A stretch of 53,958 nucleotides of DNA from Candidatus Woesearchaeota archaeon (GTDB taxonomy: Archaea > Nanobdellota > Nanobdellia > Woesearchaeales > DSVV01), in NCBI GenBank assembly GCA_016219865.1, contig JACRKF010000027.1:1-53958 (forward strand), read 5' to 3'. Below the pieces are notes generated by a model that searched no databases, had not been told where the DNA came from, and was given only the letters and a program-made list of their open reading frames with translations. Made by a program: the position numbers and the translations under genes. This document shows positions 9,375 through 19,271 of the stretch, piece after piece. Within the stretch, counting starts at the first letter, position 1; each line of letters begins with the position of its first letter.

Positions 9375-10442
9375 AGAATTTTGTTTTGCAAAACTATCTG
9401 TAATTAAATATTTTGCTAAATCAAAATACCTTATATCTGGAAAATCAGTGAATGTTTGCGCTTCAACAACTTTAATTTTATCTGGTGAGCCATCGAACAT
9501 AAGATCAATGCCAATAAATGTTGATTTTAATGCGTTTGAAGCTTTTACTGCTATATCCATGGCTGCATCAATATATTCTCTTGACAATCCTATATGAGGA
9601 CTATGCATAATTCTTGCGCCTTGAGAAAAATTAGTTACAACATTATTTTTATTATTAATCCTTGCAAAAAAGTGAGGAACTTTACCATCTATAGAGTATG
9701 CGCGAATATCAAATTTTTCATTTGGAAATATATCTGGAGAGATAATTTCTTTTTCAACAATAACTTCTTGATCTAACAACTGCTCTAATAAATCAACTCT
9801 TTCAGTAATATCCGAAAATATCCACTTATCATAAACACCATAATTTACAAGATAAGCATTTCCTGCTATATTTTTCACTTTATAATTAGTTACCCATTTA
9901 TTATGTTTTAATAAAGTAATGCCTTTTCCTTCTGCGCCATATCTGCATTTTATAAATATGCCTTTTTCAGGAGTTATATCATTTAAGAGATCTATTAGAT
10001 TTCTTGATGTAATAATATCTGTGGTTGGAACATTGTTTGCCTTCAACAAATTCAGTGTTGCAACTTTATCTCTATCTAAAGCAGCTGTTTCCGGGTTGAT
10101 GATATATTTCAATTGATAATGATTGCTAAATTTCTGTTCTAGTTGATGTTTTACATCAAGAAAAAAGTTATTGAACATTTCATAAACCATTTTTGATGTC
10201 CCATATAATAGATTATCACTTGGTATTTCACAATGTTCATTCCAAAAAGAATACGGAAAAAATAACATCACATAAATTGTTTCATTTCTAAATCCTTTAA
10301 TCAAATTTATTTCAGAATAATCTGATTTTATAACATCAAAATCAACTTTATTTGCATATGTAAAGAGTCTTGCTGCATTTCTATCGTTATATTCTTTATC
10401 TCCCTTTCCAAGAATAAGCAAACTTTTGTTGTCTTTTTCCAT
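9366..10442 (-). CDS. ATP-grasp protein (RimK/glutathione synthetase-like)
   Basis: DRDKVATLNLLKANNVPTTD, GIFIKCRYGAEGKGITLL, FPNEKFDIRAYSIDGKVPHFFARI, FIGIDLMFDGSPDKIKVVEAQTFTDFPDI. Confidence 0.7.
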   Translation of the reverse strand: MEKDNKSLLILGKGDKEYNDRNAARLFTYANKVDFDVIKSDYSEINLIKGFRNETIYVMLFFPYSFWNEHCEIPSDNLLYGTSKMVYEMFNNFFLDVKHQLEQKFSNHYQLKYIINPETAALDRDKVATLNLLKANNVPTTDIITSRNLIDLLNDITPEKGIFIKCRYGAEGKGITLLKHNKWVTNYKVKNIAGNAYLVNYGVYDKWIFSDITERVDLLEQLLDQEVIVEKEIISPDIFPNEKFDIRAYSIDGKVPHFFARINNKNNVVTNFSQGARIMHSPHIGLSREYIDAAMDIAVKASNALKSTFIGIDLMFDGSPDKIKVVEAQTFTDFPDIRYFDLAKYLITDSFAKQNSLQ

Positions 10443-10462
10443 GGTAAGCCTTTACTCAAATT

Positions 10463-11507
10463 TTATTCAATCCTGCTACCTTGTTGAATATCAGATGGTT
10501 TATATTGTTCAAAATTCATTTTTCTAGGCTCAAGAATTGCTTTTTTAATTGCTGCGCCTAAATCTCCCCTATTGCCAATTCCCTTAAGTCCATTGTTATC
10601 AGCAATTAATAAAATAAGCGGTTCAACCTGCTCACTATATATTCTTGAAGATGTTACTGGAAATAATCCCGGATAGCCATAAATGCTTATATGCACCCTT
10701 CCTTCTTCAAGATAATAAGGTTGAGAATAATCTGTTGGTCTTATTGTTTCTATTGGATTTGGAAAATCAACTGAAAGATCCAAAACAATCAGTGTTTTGG
10801 AAGAATTCTTTATATCATCCCTACTAACTATATATTCTCTTTTTAATCTTGCATTCTCAGGCCAGGCAATTCCATTTATTAACAGATCAGCATTTTTTAA
10901 ATACCAGCTTATAAATTTATATTCTGATTTTCTTAAGATTTTAGTATTTATTCCTAATCTATAGCATGTATTTAATGCTCCGCTTGAAACATTGCCATAT
11001 CCTAAAACAACAGCAAACATATCTGACGGCATTTTCTGGCTATGCCTTAAAGCATAATAAACTCCTGCTTCGCCAGTAATATCTGTTTGATTAACTAATC
11101 TATAATTTTTAGCATCTCTAATTTGCTCCATTTCCACGATAACAAGATCTTGCAACCCAGCATAATAAATGTTCTGTTTATTCTGTTCACTATGAAACAT
11201 ACAAAAAAGAATAGATGGTTGCATCAATGAAAATTCAGCAGGCAATGGCGCTCTAACCTTAACAATTACTTCAGCCATTCCATAAAGATCTTTTACTTCT
11301 GAGATTATCTTTGCACCAGCAGCTGTATATTCATCATTACTGATAACCAGCAGCTGTATATTCATCATTACTGATATTAACTCCTTCTCCAGCATTTGCT
11401 TCAATTAAGATTTCATGTCCCATTTCAACAATTTTTCTTACAGTACTAGGAAGAACAATTACTCTTTTTTCAAGAGGATATCTTTCTTTTGGAATACTTA
11501 TTCTCAT
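10463..11507 (-). pseudogene. AlaDH/PNT-superfamily dehydrogenase (possibly carboxyethylornithine synthase-like), frameshifted by a 31-bp tandem duplication
   Basis: N-part MRISIPKERYPLEKRVIVLPSTVRKIVEMGHEILIEANAGEGVNISNDEYTAAG (start 11507) and C-part AKIISEVKDLYGMAEVIVKVRAPLP...VVLGYGNVSSGAL are in different frames; removing one repeat joins them. Confidence 0.7.
11315..11376. repeat. Perfect 31-bp tandem duplication
   Basis: (ACCAGCAGCTGTATATTCATCATTACTGATA) x2. Confidence 0.95.
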
Positions 11508-11639
11508 ACTAAAACCACCATAATCACTTTGTTCAACAGCGATGTATGTTTGAATTTATAAATTTATTTCCCAAAAGCTTTATATATCAGTATAACCAAA
11601 ATTGTATAAATTAAATTAAAATCCAAAGGAGTGGTCTTC

Positions 11640-12494
11640 ATGAACAAAAAAGGTGTTTATTCTTTATTGATTGTAGTACTTGTTGTAGTAGTAGGCGCAT
11701 TAGCTTTGCTAAGCATAAACAATACTGATAACATATTAACAGGAAGTGTTGTATTAGATATTGACGAAAAAACTTTTTCTGACTGCATGAATATAGAAGC
11801 ACAAAAATTAGGAGAATATAATAATGTTGAAACATACTGTAAATGCAAAGCAGAAGAAAAAAAAGGCTGTGATTTATACTTAAAACAGAAAAACAGCAAT
11901 AATTGCGAAGCTGGTTATTTGCCTGAGTTTCAATGCGAAAAGAATTCACGACAAAAAGATATCCAATATCAGAAATATCAATTTGCAGATTGTAAGACTA
12001 AATCAGTGCCTGTCAAAGAATGCAACTCTGGCTGCGCAGGAGATGTCTGCGCAAACCAAGCATGCACTGATACAGACGGTGGGAACAAACCATATATTGG
12101 CGGAACTGTTAAAGGAAACAATAAGTTTGACCAGATTAAAGAACTAAGTGATATTTGCACATCTGCTGATACATTGAGAGAATTCTATTGTAAGAATGAT
12201 GTTATTTCAGATATGTACACAGCATGTTCTTTTGGCTGCGACAAAGCAAAAGCAGAATGCATAGTTGCTCCTTGCACTGATACTGATGATGGCCAAGCAA
12301 TCTACAAAGCAGGCACAACAACAGGCGCAGTATTTGGCGAGTCAATTGATGTAAAAACAGTAAAAGATGATGTTTGCGCAAATAGCAAACAATTGAAAGA
12401 ATATTACTGCCATCTAACTGGAGCTGTTTCAGCAGTAACAGTAGATTGCACATATGGCTGCAGTGAAGGAAAGTGCACTGCTCCGACTGGATAA
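11640..12494 (+). CDS. Cys-rich secreted/membrane-anchored protein (2 repeats of C-x-D-x-D module)
   Basis: N-terminal TM; repeats CTDTDGG...CSFGC...C and CTDTDDG...CTYGC...C. Confidence 0.7.
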   Translation: MNKKGVYSLLIVVLVVVVGALALLSINNTDNILTGSVVLDIDEKTFSDCMNIEAQKLGEYNNVETYCKCKAEEKKGCDLYLKQKNSNNCEAGYLPEFQCEKNSRQKDIQYQKYQFADCKTKSVPVKECNSGCAGDVCANQACTDTDGGNKPYIGGTVKGNNKFDQIKELSDICTSADTLREFYCKNDVISDMYTACSFGCDKAKAECIVAPCTDTDDGQAIYKAGTTTGAVFGESIDVKTVKDDVCANSKQLKEYYCHLTGAVSAVTVDCTYGCSEGKCTAPTG

Positions 12495-12534
12495 GATAAT
12501 AAAGAATATTATTAAAAAAAAGAGGTGTATTAAT

Positions 12535-14442
12535 ATGTTAAAAAAAGGAAGTAATTATAATTTAATTTTAGTAATGATTGTTGCAATTGTTGCGATTATA
12601 GCATTATATTTAATGTCAACCAACAGCAAAAGTTCTTCAATAAATACAGCAACTATTACAGGAAATGGTGTTCTTGGTGGACCTAATTTAGGTGCAAGTG
12701 GAGTTCTAAAATGCGGTGTAAACACTTGCACTGGTGGCACAACCTGCAATGTAGTAACAAACAAGTGTGAAAAAATGGCAGACGCTAAAGTAAAATGCGC
12801 AAAAGACAGTGAATGTGTTTATGCAGGCTATTTCTGTGAGAAAACAGGCACACTTCAAAATATAGGAAATAAAATGGAAATCATAAAATACTGTGTAAAA
12901 GGTTGTAATGTAAATAATGATTGCGCAAATGGAATGCAGTGTAATACAAAAACAAACAAATGTGTAGAAGAATGTAAAGATCCAGATGGAGAAGATATTA
13001 CTAAGAAAAGCACTACAAAAGGACTCATCACACCATCTTTTGATAAACATATTGAACTAACAGATGAATGCCTAAGTGAAAATACAGTAGACGAAAGAAT
13101 ATGTTCTATTGCAGTAACAGATAATAATTTAAAAAGTGTATCAACAAAACCATTAAAATGCCCAACAGGAACAACCTGCAGTAATGGCGCATGTGTAGAA
13201 TCATGCACAGATGCAGATAATGGAAAAGATTATTTCAAGGCATCAACTGCAAAATTAGGCAAGAATGGCGCTAAAAACACAGATAGTTGTAATGAGAAAG
13301 GTGAATTAACTGAATCATACTGTGAAAACAACAAAATAAAAACAGAATTAAAAAAATGTCCAGCTGGTTGTAAAGATGGAGCTTGTGTAATACCTAAATG
13401 TACTGATAGTGATGTAACAACTAAAAACGATCCATACTCTGATGGAGAAACATATGGATTAGATGATCTGTACTATATAAATTATGGTTTAGGTGGTGGA
13501 GTTACAATGTTAAATAAAGAATTATTAACATTACAAACTATATCTGATAAGTGTGATACAGTCAATAACAAAATTACTGAATACTTTTGCAATGGAAAAA
13601 TCAATTATGGTGATATGATAACAGTATCATGTCCTACAAACACACTTTGTTTAAAAGAAGCAAATGCATGTATACCAAAATGTTCTGAAACAGATACAAA
13701 AGATCAGAATGTAGCAGGAACAGCAATTGGTTATTTTTTATCATCTAACAAAACAGAAACAAAATCAGATGTATGTGATGGAAATAAATTAATAGAATAC
13801 ACATGTTTAGCAGATGGATCAAAAATGGAACAAAAACCAGCTGTAACTTGTCCTTATGGCTGTAAAAATGGCGCATGTTTACCTATATGTAAAGACACTG
13901 ATAATACAGGAAGAGGAGAAAATGATTGGATTAATGAAGAATTCTTATTATACAGTGAAGCAACATATATTAACTTATTCAAAGCTGGTACAGCATCAGG
14001 TCCAAACCAAATAGGTAAGATAATAACAACAACAGACAAATGCGTAGGAACTACATTAACAGAAGCATATTGTGATGTAAAAACAAATACTGTAAAAACA
14101 AAGACAACAACATGTGAAAAAGGATGCGCTTCAGACGGTTCATGTAAACCATTGCCTGTAGAACCAAAATGTTTAGATAGTGATAAAGCAGCTAAAAACG
14201 AAAAAGTTGGTAATGTTGAGTATACACTAAACCAAGCAACATATATAAATTCAAAAACAGCAGGTTCAGCAAAGGAATATGGCATTGATGGAAAAGTAAC
14301 AAAGGAAGAGAAAGATGCATGCGATGGGACAAAGATTAAAGAAGCATACTGTGACATTGCTACAAAGAAAACAAAAACAATTACATATGCATGTTCAACT
14401 GGAACATGTAAAGTTATTGATGGAAAAGGGGTATGCGCATAA
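12535..14442 (+). CDS. Cys-rich secreted/membrane-anchored protein (about 6 repeats of C-x-D-x-D module)
   Basis: N-terminal TM (ILVMIVAIVAIIALYLM); repeats starting CKDPD, CTDAD, CTDSD, CSETD, CKDTD, CLDSD; start reassigned to 12535 with upstream AGAGGTG. Confidence 0.7.
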   Translation: MLKKGSNYNLILVMIVAIVAIIALYLMSTNSKSSSINTATITGNGVLGGPNLGASGVLKCGVNTCTGGTTCNVVTNKCEKMADAKVKCAKDSECVYAGYFCEKTGTLQNIGNKMEIIKYCVKGCNVNNDCANGMQCNTKTNKCVEECKDPDGEDITKKSTTKGLITPSFDKHIELTDECLSENTVDERICSIAVTDNNLKSVSTKPLKCPTGTTCSNGACVESCTDADNGKDYFKASTAKLGKNGAKNTDSCNEKGELTESYCENNKIKTELKKCPAGCKDGACVIPKCTDSDVTTKNDPYSDGETYGLDDLYYINYGLGGGVTMLNKELLTLQTISDKCDTVNNKITEYFCNGKINYGDMITVSCPTNTLCLKEANACIPKCSETDTKDQNVAGTAIGYFLSSNKTETKSDVCDGNKLIEYTCLADGSKMEQKPAVTCPYGCKNGACLPICKDTDNTGRGENDWINEEFLLYSEATYINLFKAGTASGPNQIGKIITTTDKCVGTTLTEAYCDVKTNTVKTKTTTCEKGCASDGSCKPLPVEPKCLDSDKAAKNEKVGNVEYTLNQATYINSKTAGSAKEYGIDGKVTKEEKDACDGTKIKEAYCDIATKKTKTITYACSTGTCKVIDGKGVCA

Positions 14443-14564
14443 AAAAACTTTCTTTTTTTGTTTTTTTCTTTATTCAAAAAAAATGAGTTAATACTCCGCA
14501 GCTTGCTGTGTGGATTTTTACTTTTCTACAACCTAAAATAAGATTTTTGTGCATGCAATAACTT

Positions 14565-15101
14565 CTACGGCAATCTATCCAATTGCTTCACTTGATAATT
14601 CTCTTCTTCAATAGTAATCACTTCTTCTTCCTGCTTTTTGTGTTCTTCTTCTTTCTTCGGCTCTTTTTTTTCTTTTTCATGATGCTCTGCCATGAATGCT
14701 TTATCTCTAATTTTACTTTGAACAGCATCCATCTCTTCAGGCTGCAATTGTTTAGGTTTCCATTGAAAGTTAATGCCGTCATTTTCTCTTCTGGATAATA
14801 TCATGCAGACAAGATGAGGATAAGGATTATTAGTATTATCGCCATTAAACATAACAATATTTGTGCCTTGCGCTCCAGATGCTTCAAACAATGCAGATGC
14901 AGTTGTGTTTGCTACAGTAAACAACTGCTGGACAACAATATCCTGCAATGCTTCAATTGTATCAACATGCTGTTTAGGAAATATTTCAACATGGCCAAGA
15001 GCAGCAGGATTATCGCTTAACATAGCTATAACTATTGCATCTTCATAAACAATCTTAGCTTTCAACTTTCCTTCTTTTATTTTGCATAGTTTACAATCCA
15101 A
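14565..15101 (-). CDS. HIT-family protein with N-terminal CxxC and charged C-terminal tail
   Basis: MDCKLCKIKEGKLKAKIVYED, AALGHVEIFPKQHVDTI. Confidence 0.7.
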   Translation of the reverse strand: MDCKLCKIKEGKLKAKIVYEDAIVIAMLSDNPAALGHVEIFPKQHVDTIEALQDIVVQQLFTVANTTASALFEASGAQGTNIVMFNGDNTNNPYPHLVCMILSRRENDGINFQWKPKQLQPEEMDAVQSKIRDKAFMAEHHEKEKKEPKKEEEHKKQEEEVITIEEENYQVKQLDRLP

Positions 15102-15136
15102 AAAAATTCACTTCGTTCATTTTTTTGCTATTTTTT

Positions 15137-15158
15137 AGAGAACTTTGCAAAATTCTCT
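15137..15158. repeat. Short palindromic repeat core
   Basis: AGAGAACTTTGCAAAATTCTCT directly downstream of the minus-strand gene ending at 15162. Confidence 0.7.
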
Positions 15159-15161
15159 TTA

Positions 15162-16319
15162 TTATCCTATCCTCGAAATCAAATTATTTTCATCATCATT
15201 TGTTGCAGTATCATTATTTTCATTATTCTTTTGATTATTATCTTCTGCTTCCTTCTTCTCAACATACTCTTTTAATTTAGCTAAATCAACATCCTTAAAG
15301 ATATCCTGCAATTCTGCAATCTTTGCAATCTTCTCCTTAAGCAATGGCATATCATACAATAAAAGATACTTAAGTTTTGGATTAATAGCAAGCACTTCCA
15401 TAAAATCCTCATACACTTTCTCTTCAGCTTCTTGTTCAGATAATTGTTTTTTCTTGAAATTCTCTTCTAATTCCTTGAAGACATCCATTTGCGCAGGTTT
15501 TTGCGATATAATCGATGGTTGTATTGGTGATTGTGAGAACTGTGACTGCTGCTGTTCTTGCACTATTTCTGCTTCTTTTATTATTGGTTTTGATTGTTTT
15601 TGCACATCTTTAACTTCTTTCTTTTGTATAATTGCTATAATTTCATCAAGAACAACATTTTTGAGAAGCATTTGCAATTGCGGATTTGTCTGCGCTAATG
15701 CTTTAAACTGCTCTGAATTCTCAACAATAAGTCGTTTTAATGGAATATTTTTATCAATTATTGCAAGAACTTCTTCTTTTGCATAAGATGTTGGCGGCAA
15801 TGAACTTGTTTTCTGCTGTTGTTGCTGCAATGGAAATTTAGCATAAGTTGTTTTCAACATTAATGGAAGATTATTTTTTAACACTTTATACAATTCTTCC
15901 TCTTTGACAGCATCAATTTCTCCTTTTTTAAGTTCAAAGACATCAATATCATCATTCTTTTCTCTAGGAATAATATGCAATAAAAAATGCTGGCTTTGCT
16001 GGCCTGCAACAACGCCATTTGCAACAAATATCATATCGCCAAATACCAAAACACCTTCTTTGACTGCTTTGGAAATCTCTTTTATCTTCACAGCCAAATG
16101 CTGAAATGTTTCTTGCGGCAACAATGGAAGAATAGGATAATGTTCTTTCGGCATCACTAATGTATGTCCTTTAAATGCAGGATTAATATCAAGAACAGCA
16201 ATTATCTTGTCATCTTCATAGATCTTTTTTGAAGGAATCTCTCCTTTAATTATCTTGCAAAAAGGACAATTTGCTTTTTGCGCTTCTAATGCTTGCTGTT
16301 GTTCTGGAGTGAACTGCAT
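15162..16319 (-). CDS. HIT-family protein with long Gln/Lys-rich C-terminal extension
   Basis: CPFCKIIKGEIPSKKIYEDDKIIAVLDINPAFKGHTLVMPKEHY, QHFLLHIIPR. Confidence 0.8.
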   Translation of the reverse strand: MQFTPEQQQALEAQKANCPFCKIIKGEIPSKKIYEDDKIIAVLDINPAFKGHTLVMPKEHYPILPLLPQETFQHLAVKIKEISKAVKEGVLVFGDMIFVANGVVAGQQSQHFLLHIIPREKNDDIDVFELKKGEIDAVKEEELYKVLKNNLPLMLKTTYAKFPLQQQQQKTSSLPPTSYAKEEVLAIIDKNIPLKRLIVENSEQFKALAQTNPQLQMLLKNVVLDEIIAIIQKKEVKDVQKQSKPIIKEAEIVQEQQQSQFSQSPIQPSIISQKPAQMDVFKELEENFKKKQLSEQEAEEKVYEDFMEVLAINPKLKYLLLYDMPLLKEKIAKIAELQDIFKDVDLAKLKEYVEKKEAEDNNQKNNENNDTATNDDENNLISRIG

Positions 16320-16606
16320 ATAATCATAACCTCATATGATATCCTTTGGTTCTAAGTGGCATTCGAATTGTGTAAAACTACTGAATCGATATTAACATAT
16401 TTAATCAAACCTTGTAGTTTATCTGTTGGAGATATAATTGTTTTGTACTTAAGAACTTCATTGAATTGAATTCTTAGTTTTTTTACCATTTGTCATATAA
16501 CAATGTACATGCTTATAAAGATTTTCAAAATAATTACCGGGTAACACATAAAATAATTACTAGATGAAAAAACATATAAATATGATAATCATACTCATAT
16601 GGACAG

Positions 16607-16876
16607 GTGATCTATATGGGATTAGAAATAGCAACAATTGGAGAGAGAGGACAGATAGTTATTCCGCAATCGTTACGAGATGACTTACATATTGACAAAG
16701 GAGATAAATTTATGATTATCAAAAAAGGAGATATAATTATCTTTAAGAAATTACGAGAACCTACAAAACAAGAGTTTGCGCAAATGCTTAAAAAAGCGCA
16801 TGAATCTGCAGAAAAACACAGTCTAACAGAAAAAGACTTGGAAAATGCTCTCAATAAAGTAATGTCTCGAAAATGA
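16607..16876 (+). CDS. AbrB/SpoVT-type antitoxin (VapB-like)
   Basis: ATIGERGQIVIPQSLRDDLHIDKGDKFMIIKKGDIIIFKKL. Confidence 0.85.
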   Translation: MIYMGLEIATIGERGQIVIPQSLRDDLHIDKGDKFMIIKKGDIIIFKKLREPTKQEFAQMLKKAHESAEKHSLTEKDLENALNKVMSRK

Positions 16877-17121
16877 AAGTAGTTTTAGATACAAATATCC
16901 TCATATCTGGCATTTATTGGAAAGGAGCTTCAGAAAGGATTCTTAATTATTGGGTTGAGAAAAGAATTGAACTAATAATTACAATTGAGATTAATTGAGA
17001 ACTCTACAGTTGTTTATCCAAAAGAAAAGATAATGATCTATTAAGATTAAAGAACTATGAGAATATCAAATTCATACAACCGCATGAGTTTATAGCTATT
17101 TTTGAAGGGATTAATAAGTAA
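16873..17121 (+). pseudogene. PIN-domain toxin remnant
   Basis: MKVVLDTNILISGIYWKGASERILNYWVEKRIELIITIEIN* then ELYSCLSKRKDNDLL...IKFIQPHEFIAIFEGINK*; ATGA overlap with antitoxin. Confidence 0.75.
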
Positions 17122-17154
17122 ATCGTAGTTATGAAGAAGAATGTTATCTTACGA

Positions 17155-17493
17155 TTATTTCACTTCCTCAGCAATAATAGAATAACCATCATTTGTCTTT
17201 ACAACTTTTCCAGTAACTGTAATATTCTGCCCTTCAATTAAAGAGAGATTTTCAGCGCCAAAAAGCGAGACATTGATAAAACATTGCTGCGCTATTGTCA
17301 GAAAATAGTTATTGCCTGCTTTTTGCGCAGCAACAATTCTTCCATTGAGAGCAATTGTCTTATCAATATCTTTATCAGAAATTGTTGTTATGCTTCTTTC
17401 ATCTAACTTTGCAGTTTTCAAAAAAGCAAATAATAAAATAATCCCTACAAAGAAAGTAACAAGAGCAATTTTAGTGATTGTTGATTCCTGCAT
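17155..17493 (-). CDS. Membrane-anchored OB-fold-like protein
   Basis: N-terminal TM, then IALNGRIVAAQKAGNNYFLTIAQQ...GQNITVTGKVVKTNDGYSIIAEEV. Confidence 0.55.
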   Translation of the reverse strand: MQESTITKIALVTFFVGIILLFAFLKTAKLDERSITTISDKDIDKTIALNGRIVAAQKAGNNYFLTIAQQCFINVSLFGAENLSLIEGQNITVTGKVVKTNDGYSIIAEEVK

Positions 17494-17563
17494 GAGATTG
17501 CTGATGGTTGAGGATATAAATAGTTATTTATTTTTAGCAGATTTTATTACTGAGAATAGATAA

Positions 17564-18826
17564 TCACAAAATTTCACCATACAACGAATATTCATCAACT
17601 CGAACAATCTTCACATGCAGCATCTCTCCAAGTGCAAAATCTCCTTTTACAACGACTTGTTTATAGGTATGAGTTCTAGCAAGCATTGTCTGCGTTCCTT
17701 CTTTACCATAATCATCGATAATAACAATGCCTTGCCAACCAATCCATTTCTTATTGATTTCTGGCAATTGTGATTCAAACAATTCTGTTATCTTCCGAGA
17801 ACGTTCTGCAATAACCCCGCCTGCTAATTGCGGCAATGTTGCTGCAAAAGTTTTTGGTCGCGCTGAATAACGAGAAATATTAATAACATCAAATTTTAGT
17901 TGTTCAATAATTTTTAATGTTTCATTAAACTGCTCATCAGTTTCTTCTGGAAATCCGCAGATAATATCAGTTGCAATTGTAATCTCTGGTATTTTCTCTC
18001 GTAATCTTTGAACAATCTCAGAAAACTCTTCCCTAGTATAATCTCTTTTCATTGCTTTTAATACATCATTATCTCCTGCTTGCATAGGTATATGTAAAAA
18101 CTTAAACATTTTTGGATGCAAAAATATCTGCGTTAATTCGTCAATATAAAGTTTAAAATGATCAGGATTGCCCATTCCTAATCGAACCATAAATGCCCCA
18201 TCCAAAGCAAGTATTTCTCGCAATAATGCAGGCAATGCCAAACCAATATCTAATCCATACACAGCTGTATCCTGCGATGTTAGCCAGATCTCTTTAATAC
18301 TTTGACTAATTGCTGTTTTCACCTGCTGAAGAATAGCTTCCTTTTCAAACGATTGGAGGTTAAATCGCGCTGCTTTTGTCTTGCAAAAAGTACAATTGCC
18401 TAAACAGCCGCGATTGATAGGGATAATCTCAACAACTGGATTCTTTCTAATCTTAGGCAGATTAAGCCGTTGGTTATTTTCTTTTTTGATCAGCACAACT
18501 TTATTGCCATCAAGCGTTTGTTCAACAACATCAGTAATGTTATTTATCTGTGTTGTGCCAAGCAATGATAATCCTGCTAATTTTTCTGGATCAGTTTGCG
18601 CAATACAACCAGCAATAACAAGAGGTTTTTTTGGCAATGTTTTCAAATATCGAAAGAAATCCTTTTCAGTTGCATTTTTTACAGTGCATGAATTGATGAC
18701 AAACAGATCTGCTTGCTCTGCTGTTTTCACTATCTCATAACCGTCTTGTTGCAATATTCCTTGCATTGTTTCAGTATCTGCAACATTATTTGAACAACCT
18801 TGTGTGAAAAAGAATATTTTGTGCAT
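17564..18826 (-). CDS. tRNA-t6A methylthiotransferase (MiaB/e-MtaB family radical SAM)
   Basis: FTQGCSNNVADTE, NRGCLGNCTFCKTKAAR (CxxxCxxC), TDIICGFPEETDEQF. Confidence 0.9.
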   Translation of the reverse strand: MHKIFFFTQGCSNNVADTETMQGILQQDGYEIVKTAEQADLFVINSCTVKNATEKDFFRYLKTLPKKPLVIAGCIAQTDPEKLAGLSLLGTTQINNITDVVEQTLDGNKVVLIKKENNQRLNLPKIRKNPVVEIIPINRGCLGNCTFCKTKAARFNLQSFEKEAILQQVKTAISQSIKEIWLTSQDTAVYGLDIGLALPALLREILALDGAFMVRLGMGNPDHFKLYIDELTQIFLHPKMFKFLHIPMQAGDNDVLKAMKRDYTREEFSEIVQRLREKIPEITIATDIICGFPEETDEQFNETLKIIEQLKFDVINISRYSARPKTFAATLPQLAGGVIAERSRKITELFESQLPEINKKWIGWQGIVIIDDYGKEGTQTMLARTHTYKQVVVKGDFALGEMLHVKIVRVDEYSLYGEIL

Positions 18827-18915
18827 AATAAGTAGTAAATCTGATTGTTTTTTAAATCTTTTGGATAGTGATATAATAAGAAAAATGTTAAATAAAAAAT
18901 AAGAAAAATATTTAA

Positions 18916-19107
18916 TTATTCTTTCTTTACATTAACTGCTTTTGGACCTCTGTCCCCTTGCTCTACATCAAATGTAACTGAATCATTATCACTTAAAGTT
19001 ACGCCTTCTGCTAAAGCTGTTTGATGCACAAAAACTTCTTTTCCGTCTTCGCCAGCAATAAATCCAAATCCTTTCATCTGGTTAAAAAATTTTACTGTTC
19101 CTTTCAT
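18916..19107 (-). CDS. Cold-shock domain protein
   Basis: MKGTVKFFNQMKGFGFIAGEDGKEVFVHQTAL. Confidence 0.95.
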   Translation of the reverse strand: MKGTVKFFNQMKGFGFIAGEDGKEVFVHQTALAEGVTLSDNDSVTFDVEQGDRGPKAVNVKKE

Positions 19108-19271
19108 GTTTAATCCCCATATTTAATTTATTTTATATTTAATCTTCAGAAACAAACTAACTTATGTTAAAAAGCTCTGATAGAGCATAGAAAAGAGTGA
19201 TCCTTTTTAAATGTTTGCCCAATATTTATAAATAGATAAATAATCCCTAACAAATATTCGGAGTTGATATT

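Noticed and set aside
12555-13208. Antisense ORFs under the Cys-rich proteins
   Set aside because: Reverse translation of Cys/Lys/Thr-rich repeats produces spurious hydrophobic ORFs.
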